From an uncultured Actinomycetes bacterium (GTDB lineage Bacteria > Actinomycetota > Acidimicrobiia > Acidimicrobiales > Acidimicrobilacustridaceae): a stretch of 13,212 nt of DNA. The notes under the pieces were generated by a model. That model saw nothing but the letters and a program-made list of their open reading frames with translations, did no database searches and had not been told where the DNA came from. The translations under genes and the position numbers were made by a program. The number at the start of each line of letters is the position of its first letter. Position 1 is the first letter of the stretch. Shown here piece after piece: positions 6,739-12,766 of this stretch. The stretch spans positions 1 to 13,212 of the forward strand of contig CAMFLJ010000078.1 of the NCBI GenBank assembly GCA_945957335.1. Reading direction: 5' to 3'.

Positions 6739-7183
6739 CGTCGTGGCTGCCGCTGCCGGAGTGGCCGTCGTCGCTGCCCGAGTGCCCGTCGTCGCTGCTG
6801 CCGTGGCCGCTGTTGTCGACCCGCACGGTGGTGCTGGTGGTGGCCGACGGGCCGCGGTTCGTGCTCGAGCCGCTCGAGCCGCTGGGGGTGCCCGAACCGG
6901 CGGAGCCGCTCGAACCGCTCGACGAGCCGCCCACGGCGGGCGGGGTGGTCTCGGGAGGCGTCTCGACCGGCACGGGGACGATCTCGTCGATGGTGACGAC
7001 GACGGGGGCGACCGTGGTGCTCGTGGTGGGCGTGAGGTCGGCGACGGAGTTGGCGTCGAGCTGGCCGACGGGCTCCTGGTTGGCCGACCCGAGGATGCCG
7101 AGGTTCGCCGCCACCGCAGCACTGCCGGCGGTGAGGACGATCGCCGCGGTGCCGGCGAAGGTGAGGGCCATGCGTCGCTTCAT
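6731..7183 (-). CDS. Exported low-complexity protein with His/Asp/Ser-rich DGHSGS tail
   Basis: Unrecognised protein of 150 residues and first gene of the minus-strand run. Residues 1-27 look like a signal peptide or anchor (MKRRM, hydrophobic stretch, AAVAAN). A paralogous core follows (QLDANSVAD, Thr linker, VVVTIDEIVPVPV, about 41-73), then a Ser/Gly-rich region (85-110) and a tail (122-150) with repeated DDGHSGS units ending in SHDDD. The His/Asp content would suit metal binding. The DGHSGS units also resemble the start of the ApbE flavinylation consensus (Dxx[S/T]GA[T/S]) but lack the acceptor Thr/Ser at the last position. No ribosome binding site precedes the ATG, and a TANNNT hexamer seven bases upstream suggests a leaderless mRNA. 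Role unknown; context suggests redox or metal handling outside the membrane. Confidence 0.75.
   Translation of the reverse strand: MKRRMALTFAGTAAIVLTAGSAAVAANLGILGSANQEPVGQLDANSVADLTPTTSTTVAPVVVTIDEIVPVPVETPPETTPPAVGGSSSGSSGSAGSGTPSGSSGSSTNRGPSATTSTTVRVDNSGHGSSDDGHSGSDDGHSGSGSHDDD
6759..6800 (-). repeat. Two 21-bp coding repeats (DDGHSGS)
   Basis: Units 6759-6779 and 6780-6800 are near-identical in DNA and encode consecutive DDGHSGS copies near the C-terminus of the exported protein. A third degenerate unit (SGHGSSD) precedes them in the protein. This is a small in-frame tandem expansion. Confidence 0.8.
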
Positions 7184-7190
7184 GGGCCAT

Positions 7191-7196
7191 ACGGTA
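7191..7196 (-). promoter_or_regulatory. Candidate -10 box for a leaderless transcript
   Basis: On the minus strand this reads TACCGT, matching TANNNT. It ends seven bases before the ATG at 7183, where transcription would start at or next to the A of the start codon. The absence of a Shine-Dalgarno sequence agrees with a leaderless mRNA, common in actinobacteria. No good -35 is visible, which fits activator dependence. Confidence 0.4.
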
Positions 7197-7229
7197 CGGA
7201 CGGCCCTTCCAGCCGCCAGCCATGGGGCG

Positions 7230-7246
7230 GTAAAGGTTGGGCAAAG
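7230..7246. promoter_or_regulatory. Candidate OmpR-type operator: 11-bp-period direct repeat
   Basis: GTAAAG (7230-7235) and GCAAAG (7241-7246) recur exactly 11 bp apart, the helical spacing typical of tandem OmpR/PhoB-family half-sites. The pair lies in the 102-bp divergent region, centred about 55 bp from the minus-strand start at 7183 and about 48 bp from the regulator start at 7286. It could serve both promoters. The rest of the region (7184-7285) shows no gene. Confidence 0.45.
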
Positions 7247-7285
7247 TCACCCGGCGAAGGTCCTTCCGCGTGCCACCCTTTCGGC

Positions 7286-7990
7286 GTGGAACTGCTGCTC
7301 GTCGAGGACGACGACGCCATCGCCGAGCCCCTCGCAAAGGGCCTCGAGCGCCAAGGGTTCGAGGTCTTCAGGGCCAGCTCGGGCGAGGGGGCACTGGTCG
7401 CGTTGGCCGAGCGGCCCCGTACCGAGATCGTGCTGCTCGACCTCGGGCTGCCCGACATCGACGGCTACGAGGTCTGCCGCCGCATCCGCACCGACTCGTC
7501 GGTGCCGATCATCGTCATCACCGCCCGCGGCGACGAGATCGACCGCGTGCTCGGGCTCGAGCTCGGAGCCGACGACTACCTCGTCAAGCCGTTCGGCTTC
7601 CGCGAGCTCGTCGCCCGCATCCGTGCCGTCACCCGCCGCGCCGGCGGGCGCGACGAGGCGCAGGAGGGACCGGTCGAGCTCGGCGGTGGCCTGGTGCTCG
7701 ACACCCGGGCGCACCGCGTCTCGATCGACGGCGAGGAGATCGCCCTCACCCGCAAGGAGTTCGACCTCCTCGCGCTCCTGGCCTCCGACCCCGGCGCGAC
7801 CCGCACCCGCGAGGAGATCCTCGAGCAGGTGTGGGACGCCCACTGGTACGGCCCGACCAAGACCCTCGACGTCCACGTGGCCTCGCTGCGCCGCAAGCTC
7901 GGTGACCCCACCCTGATCGAGACGGTCCGCGGCGTGGGCTTCCGGCTCCGCGACCCCGGCGAGGGGTCGAGCGCCGGGTCGACCTCGTGA
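7286..7990 (+). CDS. OmpR/PhoB-family response regulator
   Basis: Transcription factor of 234 residues. The receiver (about 1-118) has acidic pocket Glu7-Asp8-Asp9, phosphoacceptor Asp52 (LLDLGLPD), Thr79 (VITAR) and Lys101 (LVKPFGF). The winged helix (about 128-223) shows the family signatures LTRKEFDLLALL, EEILEQVW, TKTLDVHVASLRRKLG and VRGVGFRL. The GTG at 7286 starts MELLLVEDDD with the usual distance to the first strand. The frame is open further upstream, but that sequence is the divergent promoter region. There is no clear Shine-Dalgarno. Its stop overlaps the kinase start as GTGA, so the two form a coupled operon. It probably binds the repeat at 7230-7246, controlling itself and the divergent ApbE/heme run; this is inference. 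Confidence 0.95.
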   Translation: MELLLVEDDDAIAEPLAKGLERQGFEVFRASSGEGALVALAERPRTEIVLLDLGLPDIDGYEVCRRIRTDSSVPIIVITARGDEIDRVLGLELGADDYLVKPFGFRELVARIRAVTRRAGGRDEAQEGPVELGGGLVLDTRAHRVSIDGEEIALTRKEFDLLALLASDPGATRTREEILEQVWDAHWYGPTKTLDVHVASLRRKLGDPTLIETVRGVGFRLRDPGEGSSAGSTS

Positions 7991-9396
7991 TCCGGCGGCT
8001 CGTCACCACCTACCTGGCGCTCACGCTGGTGGTGCTGGCCGCCCTCGAGATCCCCCTCGCCCTGACCTACCGCGATCGCCAGCTCGACCAGCTCGAGGCC
8101 GGCCTGCAGCGCGACGCGTTCATCATCGCCGGCCGGGTCGAGGACAGCCTCAACGGCACCGACCCCAACACCAACCTCCAGGCCCTCGCCACCAACTACC
8201 AGGGCCGCTACGCCGGCCGTGTCGTGATCGTCGACCGCAACGGCGACGTGGTGGCCGACTCGAGCCCGCCGATCGACCCGGCCACGGGGCTGCCCGAGAC
8301 GAACCGGAACTTCGCCGAGCGGCCCGAGATCGCGGGCGCGCTCGGGAAGGACGTCATGTCGGGAACCCGGGACTCGGTCACCCTCGGGACGGGCCTGGTG
8401 TACGTGGCCGTCCCGGTGGCCTCCGTCGAGGACACGTACGGGGCGGTGCGCGTCTCGTTCTCCACCGACCAGCTCGACGCCCGGGTGCACCGCTACTGGA
8501 CGCTCCTCGCCGCCGCCGCCGTGGTCACGCTGGCCGCGGCGGGAGGGCTCGGCATCCTCCTGGCCCGGTGGGTCACCAAGCCCATCGCCGACCTGCGCGA
8601 CGCCGCCATCCGGATCGGCGACGGCGAGCTCGGGGCCCGGGCCGACCAGGACGACGGGCCCCCAGAGGTGCGGGAGCTGGCCGAGGCGTTCAACACCACG
8701 GCCATCCGGCTCGAGCAGCTCGTCACCGCGCAGGAGCAGTTCGTCGCCGACGCGAGCCACCAGCTGCGCACCCCGCTCACCGCGCTGCGCCTGCGCCTCG
8801 AGATGCTCGAGGGCGAGGAGGGCCCCGGCGCGGCGGAGGACCTCGACGCGGCGCGCAACGAGGTGCTGCGCCTCTCGCGCCTGGTCGACGGCCTGCTGGC
8901 CCTGGCCCGGGCCGAGCGCGCCACCGGCGCGGCCGCCCCGCCTCCGATCCGGCTCGCCGAGGTGCTCGACGACCGCCGGGCGGCCTGGCTGCCCGTCGCC
9001 GACGAGCGCGACGTCACGCTGGTGGCCGACCTCGACGGCATCGAGGGGCGGGCCACCCCCGACCACATCGGCCAGGCCCTCGACAACTTCGTGGCCAACG
9101 CCCTCGAGGTGGCTCCCGCCGGCTCGGAGATCCGCCTCTGGACCACCCACGGCGCGGAGCCCGGCACGGTGGAGGTGCACGTCACCGACCACGGTCCCGG
9201 CCTCACCGAGGAGCAGCGCGCCCACGCCTTCGACCGGTTCTGGCGGGCCACCACGACGCGCAGCGAGCTGGGCGGCAGCGGCCTCGGCCTCGCCATCGTG
9301 CAGAAGCTCGTCACCGCCGACGGCGGCCACGCCGAGCTGCGCGAGACACCCGGCGGCGGGCTCGACGCGGTGCTCGTGCTGCAGTCCCGATCGTGA
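7987..9396 (+). CDS. HisKA-type membrane sensor histidine kinase
   Basis: Sensor kinase of 469 residues, partner of the overlapping OmpR-type regulator. TM1 is at about 8-27. An extracytoplasmic region of about 140 residues (28-168) carries a GRVVIVDRNGDVVADS strand pair as seen in small PAS/Cache-like sensor folds. TM2 is at about 172-194, then HAMP to about 247. The H-box FVADASHQLRTPLTAL has phosphoacceptor His258. The ATPase domain has an N-box (DNFVANALEVAP), G1 (VTDHGPGLT), an F-box (AFDRFWR) and G2 (GSGLGLAIV). The usual ENAxKYxP N-box is altered to ANALEVAP, keeping the key Asn. All catalytic boxes are intact. The GTG start overlaps the regulator stop by 4 nt. The ligand cannot be read from the sequence. 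Confidence 0.95.
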   Translation: MIRRLVTTYLALTLVVLAALEIPLALTYRDRQLDQLEAGLQRDAFIIAGRVEDSLNGTDPNTNLQALATNYQGRYAGRVVIVDRNGDVVADSSPPIDPATGLPETNRNFAERPEIAGALGKDVMSGTRDSVTLGTGLVYVAVPVASVEDTYGAVRVSFSTDQLDARVHRYWTLLAAAAVVTLAAAGGLGILLARWVTKPIADLRDAAIRIGDGELGARADQDDGPPEVRELAEAFNTTAIRLEQLVTAQEQFVADASHQLRTPLTALRLRLEMLEGEEGPGAAEDLDAARNEVLRLSRLVDGLLALARAERATGAAAPPPIRLAEVLDDRRAAWLPVADERDVTLVADLDGIEGRATPDHIGQALDNFVANALEVAPAGSEIRLWTTHGAEPGTVEVHVTDHGPGLTEEQRAHAFDRFWRATTTRSELGGSGLGLAIVQKLVTADGGHAELRETPGGGLDAVLVLQSRS

Positions 9397-9416
9397 CCTT
9401 CGACCCGAGGTCCCCC

Positions 9417-9431
9417 ACCCCCTGAAGGGGT
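9417..9431. repeat. ACCCC/GGGGT inverted repeat
   Basis: ACCCC (9417-9421) and GGGGT (9427-9431) are separated by CTGAA. It lies 20 bp after the kinase stop and 50 bp before the next start. The layout resembles GC-centred CsoR-family operators (ACCCC..GGGGTA). It could instead be a weak terminator stem, but no T-tract follows. Confidence 0.4.
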
Positions 9432-9442
9432 ACCGTCGAGAT

Positions 9443-9461
9443 GGGCGGGGGACGCCCGCCC
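9443..9461 (+). repeat. Hairpin in the leader of the coiled-coil gene
   Basis: GGGCGGG (9443-9449) and CCCGCCC (9455-9461) form a perfect 7-bp stem with loop GGACG. It sits seven bases upstream of the GAGGAGG ribosome binding site at 9469-9475. It may end kinase transcription, stabilise the mRNA 5' end or affect translation. Confidence 0.5.
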
Positions 9462-9480
9462 CACGTTCGAGGAGGACGCC

Positions 9481-9819
9481 ATGAGTGATCAGGACCTCGA
9501 AGGCCGGGTGCACGCCCTCGAGACGCAGCTCGACGACCTGCGCCGTCGCCTCGCCGAGAGCGAGCTGGACGACTGGAAGGCCCGCATCGACCAGCTCGAG
9601 GTGCAGGCCCACCTCGGCGAGATGGAGGCCGAGCAGCAGCTCGAGCCCCTGATCGAGCAGATGCGCAACCGCCTCCTCGACGCCCGCGCCCAGTTCGACA
9701 AGGCCGGCACGGTGGCCGGCGACGCGCTCGGCACGCTCACCGACGGGGTGCGCAGCGCGGCCAAGGATCTGGGCGACGCGCTGGCCGCCGCGGCCAAGCG
9801 CGTCACACCGGGCCGCTGA
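9481..9819 (+). CDS. Small coiled-coil protein
   Basis: Unrecognised acidic protein of 112 residues. Residues about 5-75 are almost continuous heptad-like helix (LEGRVHALETQLDDLRRRL, then IDQLEVQAHLGEMEAEQQL). The C-terminal third (about 78-108) is an Ala-rich amphipathic helix, roughly VAGDALGTLTDGVRSAAKDL, that could lie on a membrane or partner. No signal peptide or membrane segment is visible. The start is well supported: ATG preceded by GAGGAGG with a five-base spacer. The tandem Usp gene begins 70 nt downstream on the same strand and may be co-transcribed. A role in stress or in scaffolding is possible, but nothing specific supports one. Confidence 0.8.
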   Translation: MSDQDLEGRVHALETQLDDLRRRLAESELDDWKARIDQLEVQAHLGEMEAEQQLEPLIEQMRNRLLDARAQFDKAGTVAGDALGTLTDGVRSAAKDLGDALAAAAKRVTPGR

Positions 9820-9875
9820 CCGGCGCGAACATGTCCCGGTCCCGCACACCGGGGCCCATCCCCCACCCGGATCCC

Positions 9876-9888
9876 CGGAGGACCTCCG
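9876..9888 (+). promoter_or_regulatory. Palindrome containing the Usp ribosome binding site
   Basis: CGGAGG-A-CCTCCG is a perfect 13-bp palindrome that contains the GGAGG ribosome binding site (9877-9881), ending one base before the ATG at 9890. In RNA it can fold as a five-pair CGGAG/CTCCG stem with a GAC loop that would hide the site. In DNA it is a possible operator. Confidence 0.5.
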
Positions 9889-9889
9889 C

Positions 9890-10690
9890 ATGGTGAGCTC
9901 CATCGTCGTGCCGCTCGACGGCTCCGACCTGTCCCGCACCGCCATCCCCGTCGGCGAGCAGCTCGCCCGGGCCCTCGACAGCACGCTCACCCTGCTCACG
10001 GCGGGGTGGGGCAGCACCGTCGAGGACCTCGAACGGGACCTCACCAGCGAGGCCGCCAAGCTCGACGTGCCCACGCAGGTCACCGTCGTCCCCGACACCT
10101 TCCCGGCCACCGCCATCCACCACGCCGTCTCGGGCACCGACGACGCGGTGTGCATGGCCACCCACGGCCGCGGCGGCTGGGGGAAGGCGCTGCTCGGCTC
10201 GGTCGCCGAGGACCTGCTCAAGGTCACCCAGCGACCCGTCCTGCTGCTCGGGCCCTCGGCGGCGCCGCTACCCACCATCACCGGCGGCGTCATGCTCGTC
10301 ACCTTCGACGGCTCGCCCACCTCCGCGGCGATCCTCCCCCGCGCCGCCCGCTGGGCCGAGCGCCTGAACCTCTCGGTGCGGGTCGTGGCCGTCACCAAGG
10401 ACGACGGCACCCCGATCGGCCAGCTCGACCACGGCCAGCTCACCGACGCCCTCGAGCAGGCGGCCCAGGTGTTCCGCGACGCCGGCCTCACCGCCGAGGT
10501 CGAGCTCCTCACCGGCAAGGACGCGGCCGGCGCCATCGTCGAAGCGGCCAAGCACCTGCCGGCGGCCATCGTCGCCATGTCGACCCACGCCCGCACCGGG
10601 TGGGAGCGCACCTCCATGGGCAGCGTCACCATGAAGGTCGTGCACGACGCGCCGTGCCCGGTGCTCGTGCAGAAGCCCCCCACCGAGTGA
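9890..10690 (+). CDS. Tandem-domain universal stress protein
   Basis: Cytoplasmic protein of 266 residues with two Usp domains (about 1-122 and 132-262). Domain 1 begins SSIVVPLDGSD and carries a near-complete nucleotide loop, ATHGRGGWGKALLGS (90-104), where the usual first Gly is Ala; its last strand is RPVLLLG. Domain 2 begins VMLVTFDGSP and has STHARTGWERTSMGS (231-245), keeping the final Gly-Ser but with Ala where the second Gly should be, and ends APCPVLVQ. Domain 1 could bind ATP; domain 2 is less certain. Tandem Usps in actinobacteria are commonly linked to hypoxia, dormancy or general stress. ATG at 9890 follows GGAGG with an eight-base spacer, embedded in a palindrome. It is clearly different in sequence from the Usp at 3836-4627. 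Confidence 0.92.
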   Translation: MVSSIVVPLDGSDLSRTAIPVGEQLARALDSTLTLLTAGWGSTVEDLERDLTSEAAKLDVPTQVTVVPDTFPATAIHHAVSGTDDAVCMATHGRGGWGKALLGSVAEDLLKVTQRPVLLLGPSAAPLPTITGGVMLVTFDGSPTSAAILPRAARWAERLNLSVRVVAVTKDDGTPIGQLDHGQLTDALEQAAQVFRDAGLTAEVELLTGKDAAGAIVEAAKHLPAAIVAMSTHARTGWERTSMGSVTMKVVHDAPCPVLVQKPPTE

Positions 10691-10733
10691 GCACCGGTCG
10701 GCCGGGGCTGCGCTGACGCGGGTTCGACCGACC

Positions 10734-11777
10734 ATGGACACCTACCGGGCCCAGCGCCTCGACCGACCGGGCCCCATCGGGGCCTCCACCGACGACGCCC
10801 CGCCGCTGGTCGAGGTCACGGCGCCGGTGCCCGAGCCGGGCCCGGGCGAGATCCTCGTCGCCGTCCACGCGTGCGCGGTGTGCCGCACCGACCTGCAGCT
10901 GGTCGAGGGCGATCTTCCTGCCCGGCACCTCCCGGTGGTGCCCGGCCACCAGGTGGTCGGCACCGTCGCCGCGGTGGGCCCGGGCGTGGCCGAGGACCAC
11001 GAGCTGCCCTCGATCGGCGACCGCGTCGGCGTGGCCTGGATCGCCGGCACCTGCGGGCACTGCCGCTTCTGCACCTCCGGGCGCGAGAACCTCTGCGAGG
11101 AGGCCCGATTCACCGGGTGGGACCGCGACGGCGGCTACGCGTCGCACCTCGTCGCCGACGCCCGCTTCACCCACCGGCTGCCCGACGGGTTCGCCGACCT
11201 CGACGCCGCACCGCTGCTGTGCGGCGGGGTCATCGGCTACCGCTCGCTGCGCGTGGCCGGGATGGGCCCCGAGCGCGCCGGCGCCCGGCTCGGCCTCTAC
11301 GGCTTCGGGGCCTCGGCCACGTGCGTGATCCAGGTGGCGGTGCACTGGGGCCTCGAGGTCCACGTGTGCACCCGCTCCGAGCGCGAGCAGGCAGCCGCCC
11401 GGGAGCTCGGTGCGGCGTGGGCCGGCGGCTACGACGAGCTGCCGCCCGCCCCGCTCGACGCGGCCATCACCTTCGCGCCGTCGGGCGACGTGGTGGCCGC
11501 CGCCGTGCGCGCCCTCGACCGGGGCGGCGTGGTGGCGGTGAACGCCATCCACCTCGACCGCCTGCCCGAGATGCCCTACGACGACCTCTGGTGGGAGCGC
11601 TCGATCCGCAGCGTCGCCAACGTCACCCGGGCCGACGTGTGCGAGTTCCTCGAGCTGGCCGCCGCCATCCCGGTGCGCACCCGCACCGAGGTGCTGCCCC
11701 TCGGCGAGGCAGGCACCGCGCTGCGCCGCCTCGCCGCCGGTGACGTCAGCGGCTCGTTCGTGCTGCGCGTCGACTGA
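10734..11777 (+). CDS. Zinc-dependent alcohol dehydrogenase (AdhA-like)
   Basis: Medium-chain NAD(P)-dependent dehydrogenase of 347 residues, oxidising an alcohol or reducing an aldehyde; the substrate is unknown. Catalytic zinc ligands appear as Cys50 (CAVCRTDLQ), His72 (PGHQVVG) and Cys163 (LLCGG). Structural zinc ligands are Cys107, Cys110, Cys113 and Cys121 (GTCGHCRFCTSGRENLC). The cofactor loop is GLYGFGASAT (187-196), which fits the AdhA-like group with GxGxxA rather than GxGxxG. The segment GGVIGYRSLRVAG is also characteristic. The usual GHE following the zinc His is GHQ here (Gln73). ATG at 10734 lies 43 nt after the Usp stop with no convincing ribosome binding site, so leaderless start or read-through translation is possible. 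Cytoplasmic; no signal sequence. Confidence 0.93.
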   Translation: MDTYRAQRLDRPGPIGASTDDAPPLVEVTAPVPEPGPGEILVAVHACAVCRTDLQLVEGDLPARHLPVVPGHQVVGTVAAVGPGVAEDHELPSIGDRVGVAWIAGTCGHCRFCTSGRENLCEEARFTGWDRDGGYASHLVADARFTHRLPDGFADLDAAPLLCGGVIGYRSLRVAGMGPERAGARLGLYGFGASATCVIQVAVHWGLEVHVCTRSEREQAAARELGAAWAGGYDELPPAPLDAAITFAPSGDVVAAAVRALDRGGVVAVNAIHLDRLPEMPYDDLWWERSIRSVANVTRADVCEFLELAAAIPVRTRTEVLPLGEAGTALRRLAAGDVSGSFVLRVD

Positions 11778-11914
11778 GCGCGCCGCGCACCCGGGCCGCG
11801 CCGCGGGTTCGCCGAACGTTCACCCGATGATCACCGCGACCGCCGGGCGTTCACGGGCGGTCCCGTCACACTGGGCCCACCAGGGGCCGGCCACCCGAGC
11901 GGGTGCCCGTCCCC

Positions 11915-11920
11915 GAGGAG
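11915..11920 (+). promoter_or_regulatory. Ribosome binding site for the phosphatase GTG start
   Basis: GAGGAG lies five bases upstream of the GTG at 11926 and decides this start over the in-frame GTG at 11959 and the ATG at 11740 inside the dehydrogenase gene. The intergenic stretch 11778-11925 otherwise holds two CGTTCAC copies (11817-11823 and 11848-11854), 31 bp apart, of unknown meaning. Confidence 0.65.
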
Positions 11921-11925
11921 TTGCC

Positions 11926-12741
11926 GTGCACCGCACCACCACCCCTAGCCTCCACCGGGTGACCGACCCGCACCTCGTGGCCGCCCCCGACCACCCCGAC
12001 CGCCGCCTCGGCTTCCGGGGCTCGTTCAACTTCCGCGACCTCGGCGGCTACCCCACCGCCGACGGCCGCCTCGTGCGGTGGCGCACGCTCTACCGGGCCG
12101 ACGGCATCCACCGCATGCCCGACGACGAGCTCGACGAGCTGGGCGTCATGGGCGTGCGCACGGTGCTCGACCTGCGCACCGCGTCCGAGCTCGAGCACGG
12201 CCGGGTCGAGGGCGACCGGTTGGGCATCACCCACCTCCACCTCCCGGTGCTCGGCGAGACCTGGAAGCCGGCCGAGCTCGACCCCGACGCCGAGGCCGCC
12301 GTGGTGCTCGGCTCGCTCTACGTCCAGATGCTCGACGTCGGTGCGGCGGCCCTGGCCGAGTCGGTGCGGGTGCTGGCCGAGCCGGCCCGCGTGCCCGCCG
12401 TGTTCCACTGCGCGGCCGGCAAGGACCGCACCGGTGTGCTGGCCGCCATCGTGCTGTCGGTGCTCGGCGTCGACGAGGACACCATCGTCGGCGACTACGC
12501 CCTGTCGGCGCTGGCCATGGACCAGCTCGTCGAGCGGCTGCGCCAGGAGCGGCCCGAGGCCCTCACCGCCATGAACGACCAGCCGTCGCAGTACCTGATG
12601 GCGCCGCCCGAGGCGATGCGCCACTTCCTCGACCACCTGCGTGCCGAGCACGGCTCGGCCGAGGGCTACGTGCGGGGCCTGGGCGTGGAGGGCGACGTGA
12701 TCGACGCCCTGCGGGTGACGCTGCTCGCTCCGTCCGCCTAG
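11926..12741 (+). CDS. Tyrosine/dual-specificity phosphatase, MptpB-like
   Basis: Phosphatase of 271 residues in the Y_phosphatase3 group, acting on phosphotyrosine, phosphoserine or phosphoinositide substrates. The N-terminal signature FNFRDLGGYPTADGRLVRW (35-53) and LYRADG (55-60) is typical. The catalytic P-loop HCAAGKDRTG has nucleophile Cys162 and Arg168, with Lys166 and Asp167 inside the CX5R loop. In Mycobacterium MptpB the equivalent Asp is reported as general acid and the Lys is linked to lipid phosphatase activity (established knowledge, from memory). GTG at 11926 is chosen for its ribosome binding site; GTG at 11959 would drop 11 residues and also leaves the fold whole. No export signal is visible. 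It ends against a hairpin shared with the convergent gene. Confidence 0.92.
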   Translation: MHRTTTPSLHRVTDPHLVAAPDHPDRRLGFRGSFNFRDLGGYPTADGRLVRWRTLYRADGIHRMPDDELDELGVMGVRTVLDLRTASELEHGRVEGDRLGITHLHLPVLGETWKPAELDPDAEAAVVLGSLYVQMLDVGAAALAESVRVLAEPARVPAVFHCAAGKDRTGVLAAIVLSVLGVDEDTIVGDYALSALAMDQLVERLRQERPEALTAMNDQPSQYLMAPPEAMRHFLDHLRAEHGSAEGYVRGLGVEGDVIDALRVTLLAPSA

Positions 12742-12766
12742 CCGGCGGGGCGATCGACGCCGCCGG
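12742..12766. terminator. Convergent hairpin filling the gap between two stop codons
   Basis: CCGGCGG (12742-12748) and CCGCCGG (12760-12766) form a perfect 7-bp stem with an 11-nt loop. The arms begin and end exactly at the two opposing stop codons (TAG at 12739-12741 and TGA on the minus strand at 12767-12769). A bidirectional terminator or transcription-collision barrier is likely. There is no T-tract on either strand. Confidence 0.5.

Noticed and set aside
7576..10683. A 1,035-codon open frame on the minus strand
   Set aside because: It lies antisense to four plus-strand genes with intact motifs. It has no recognisable domains, and its composition is what an antisense frame gives in very GC-rich coding DNA.
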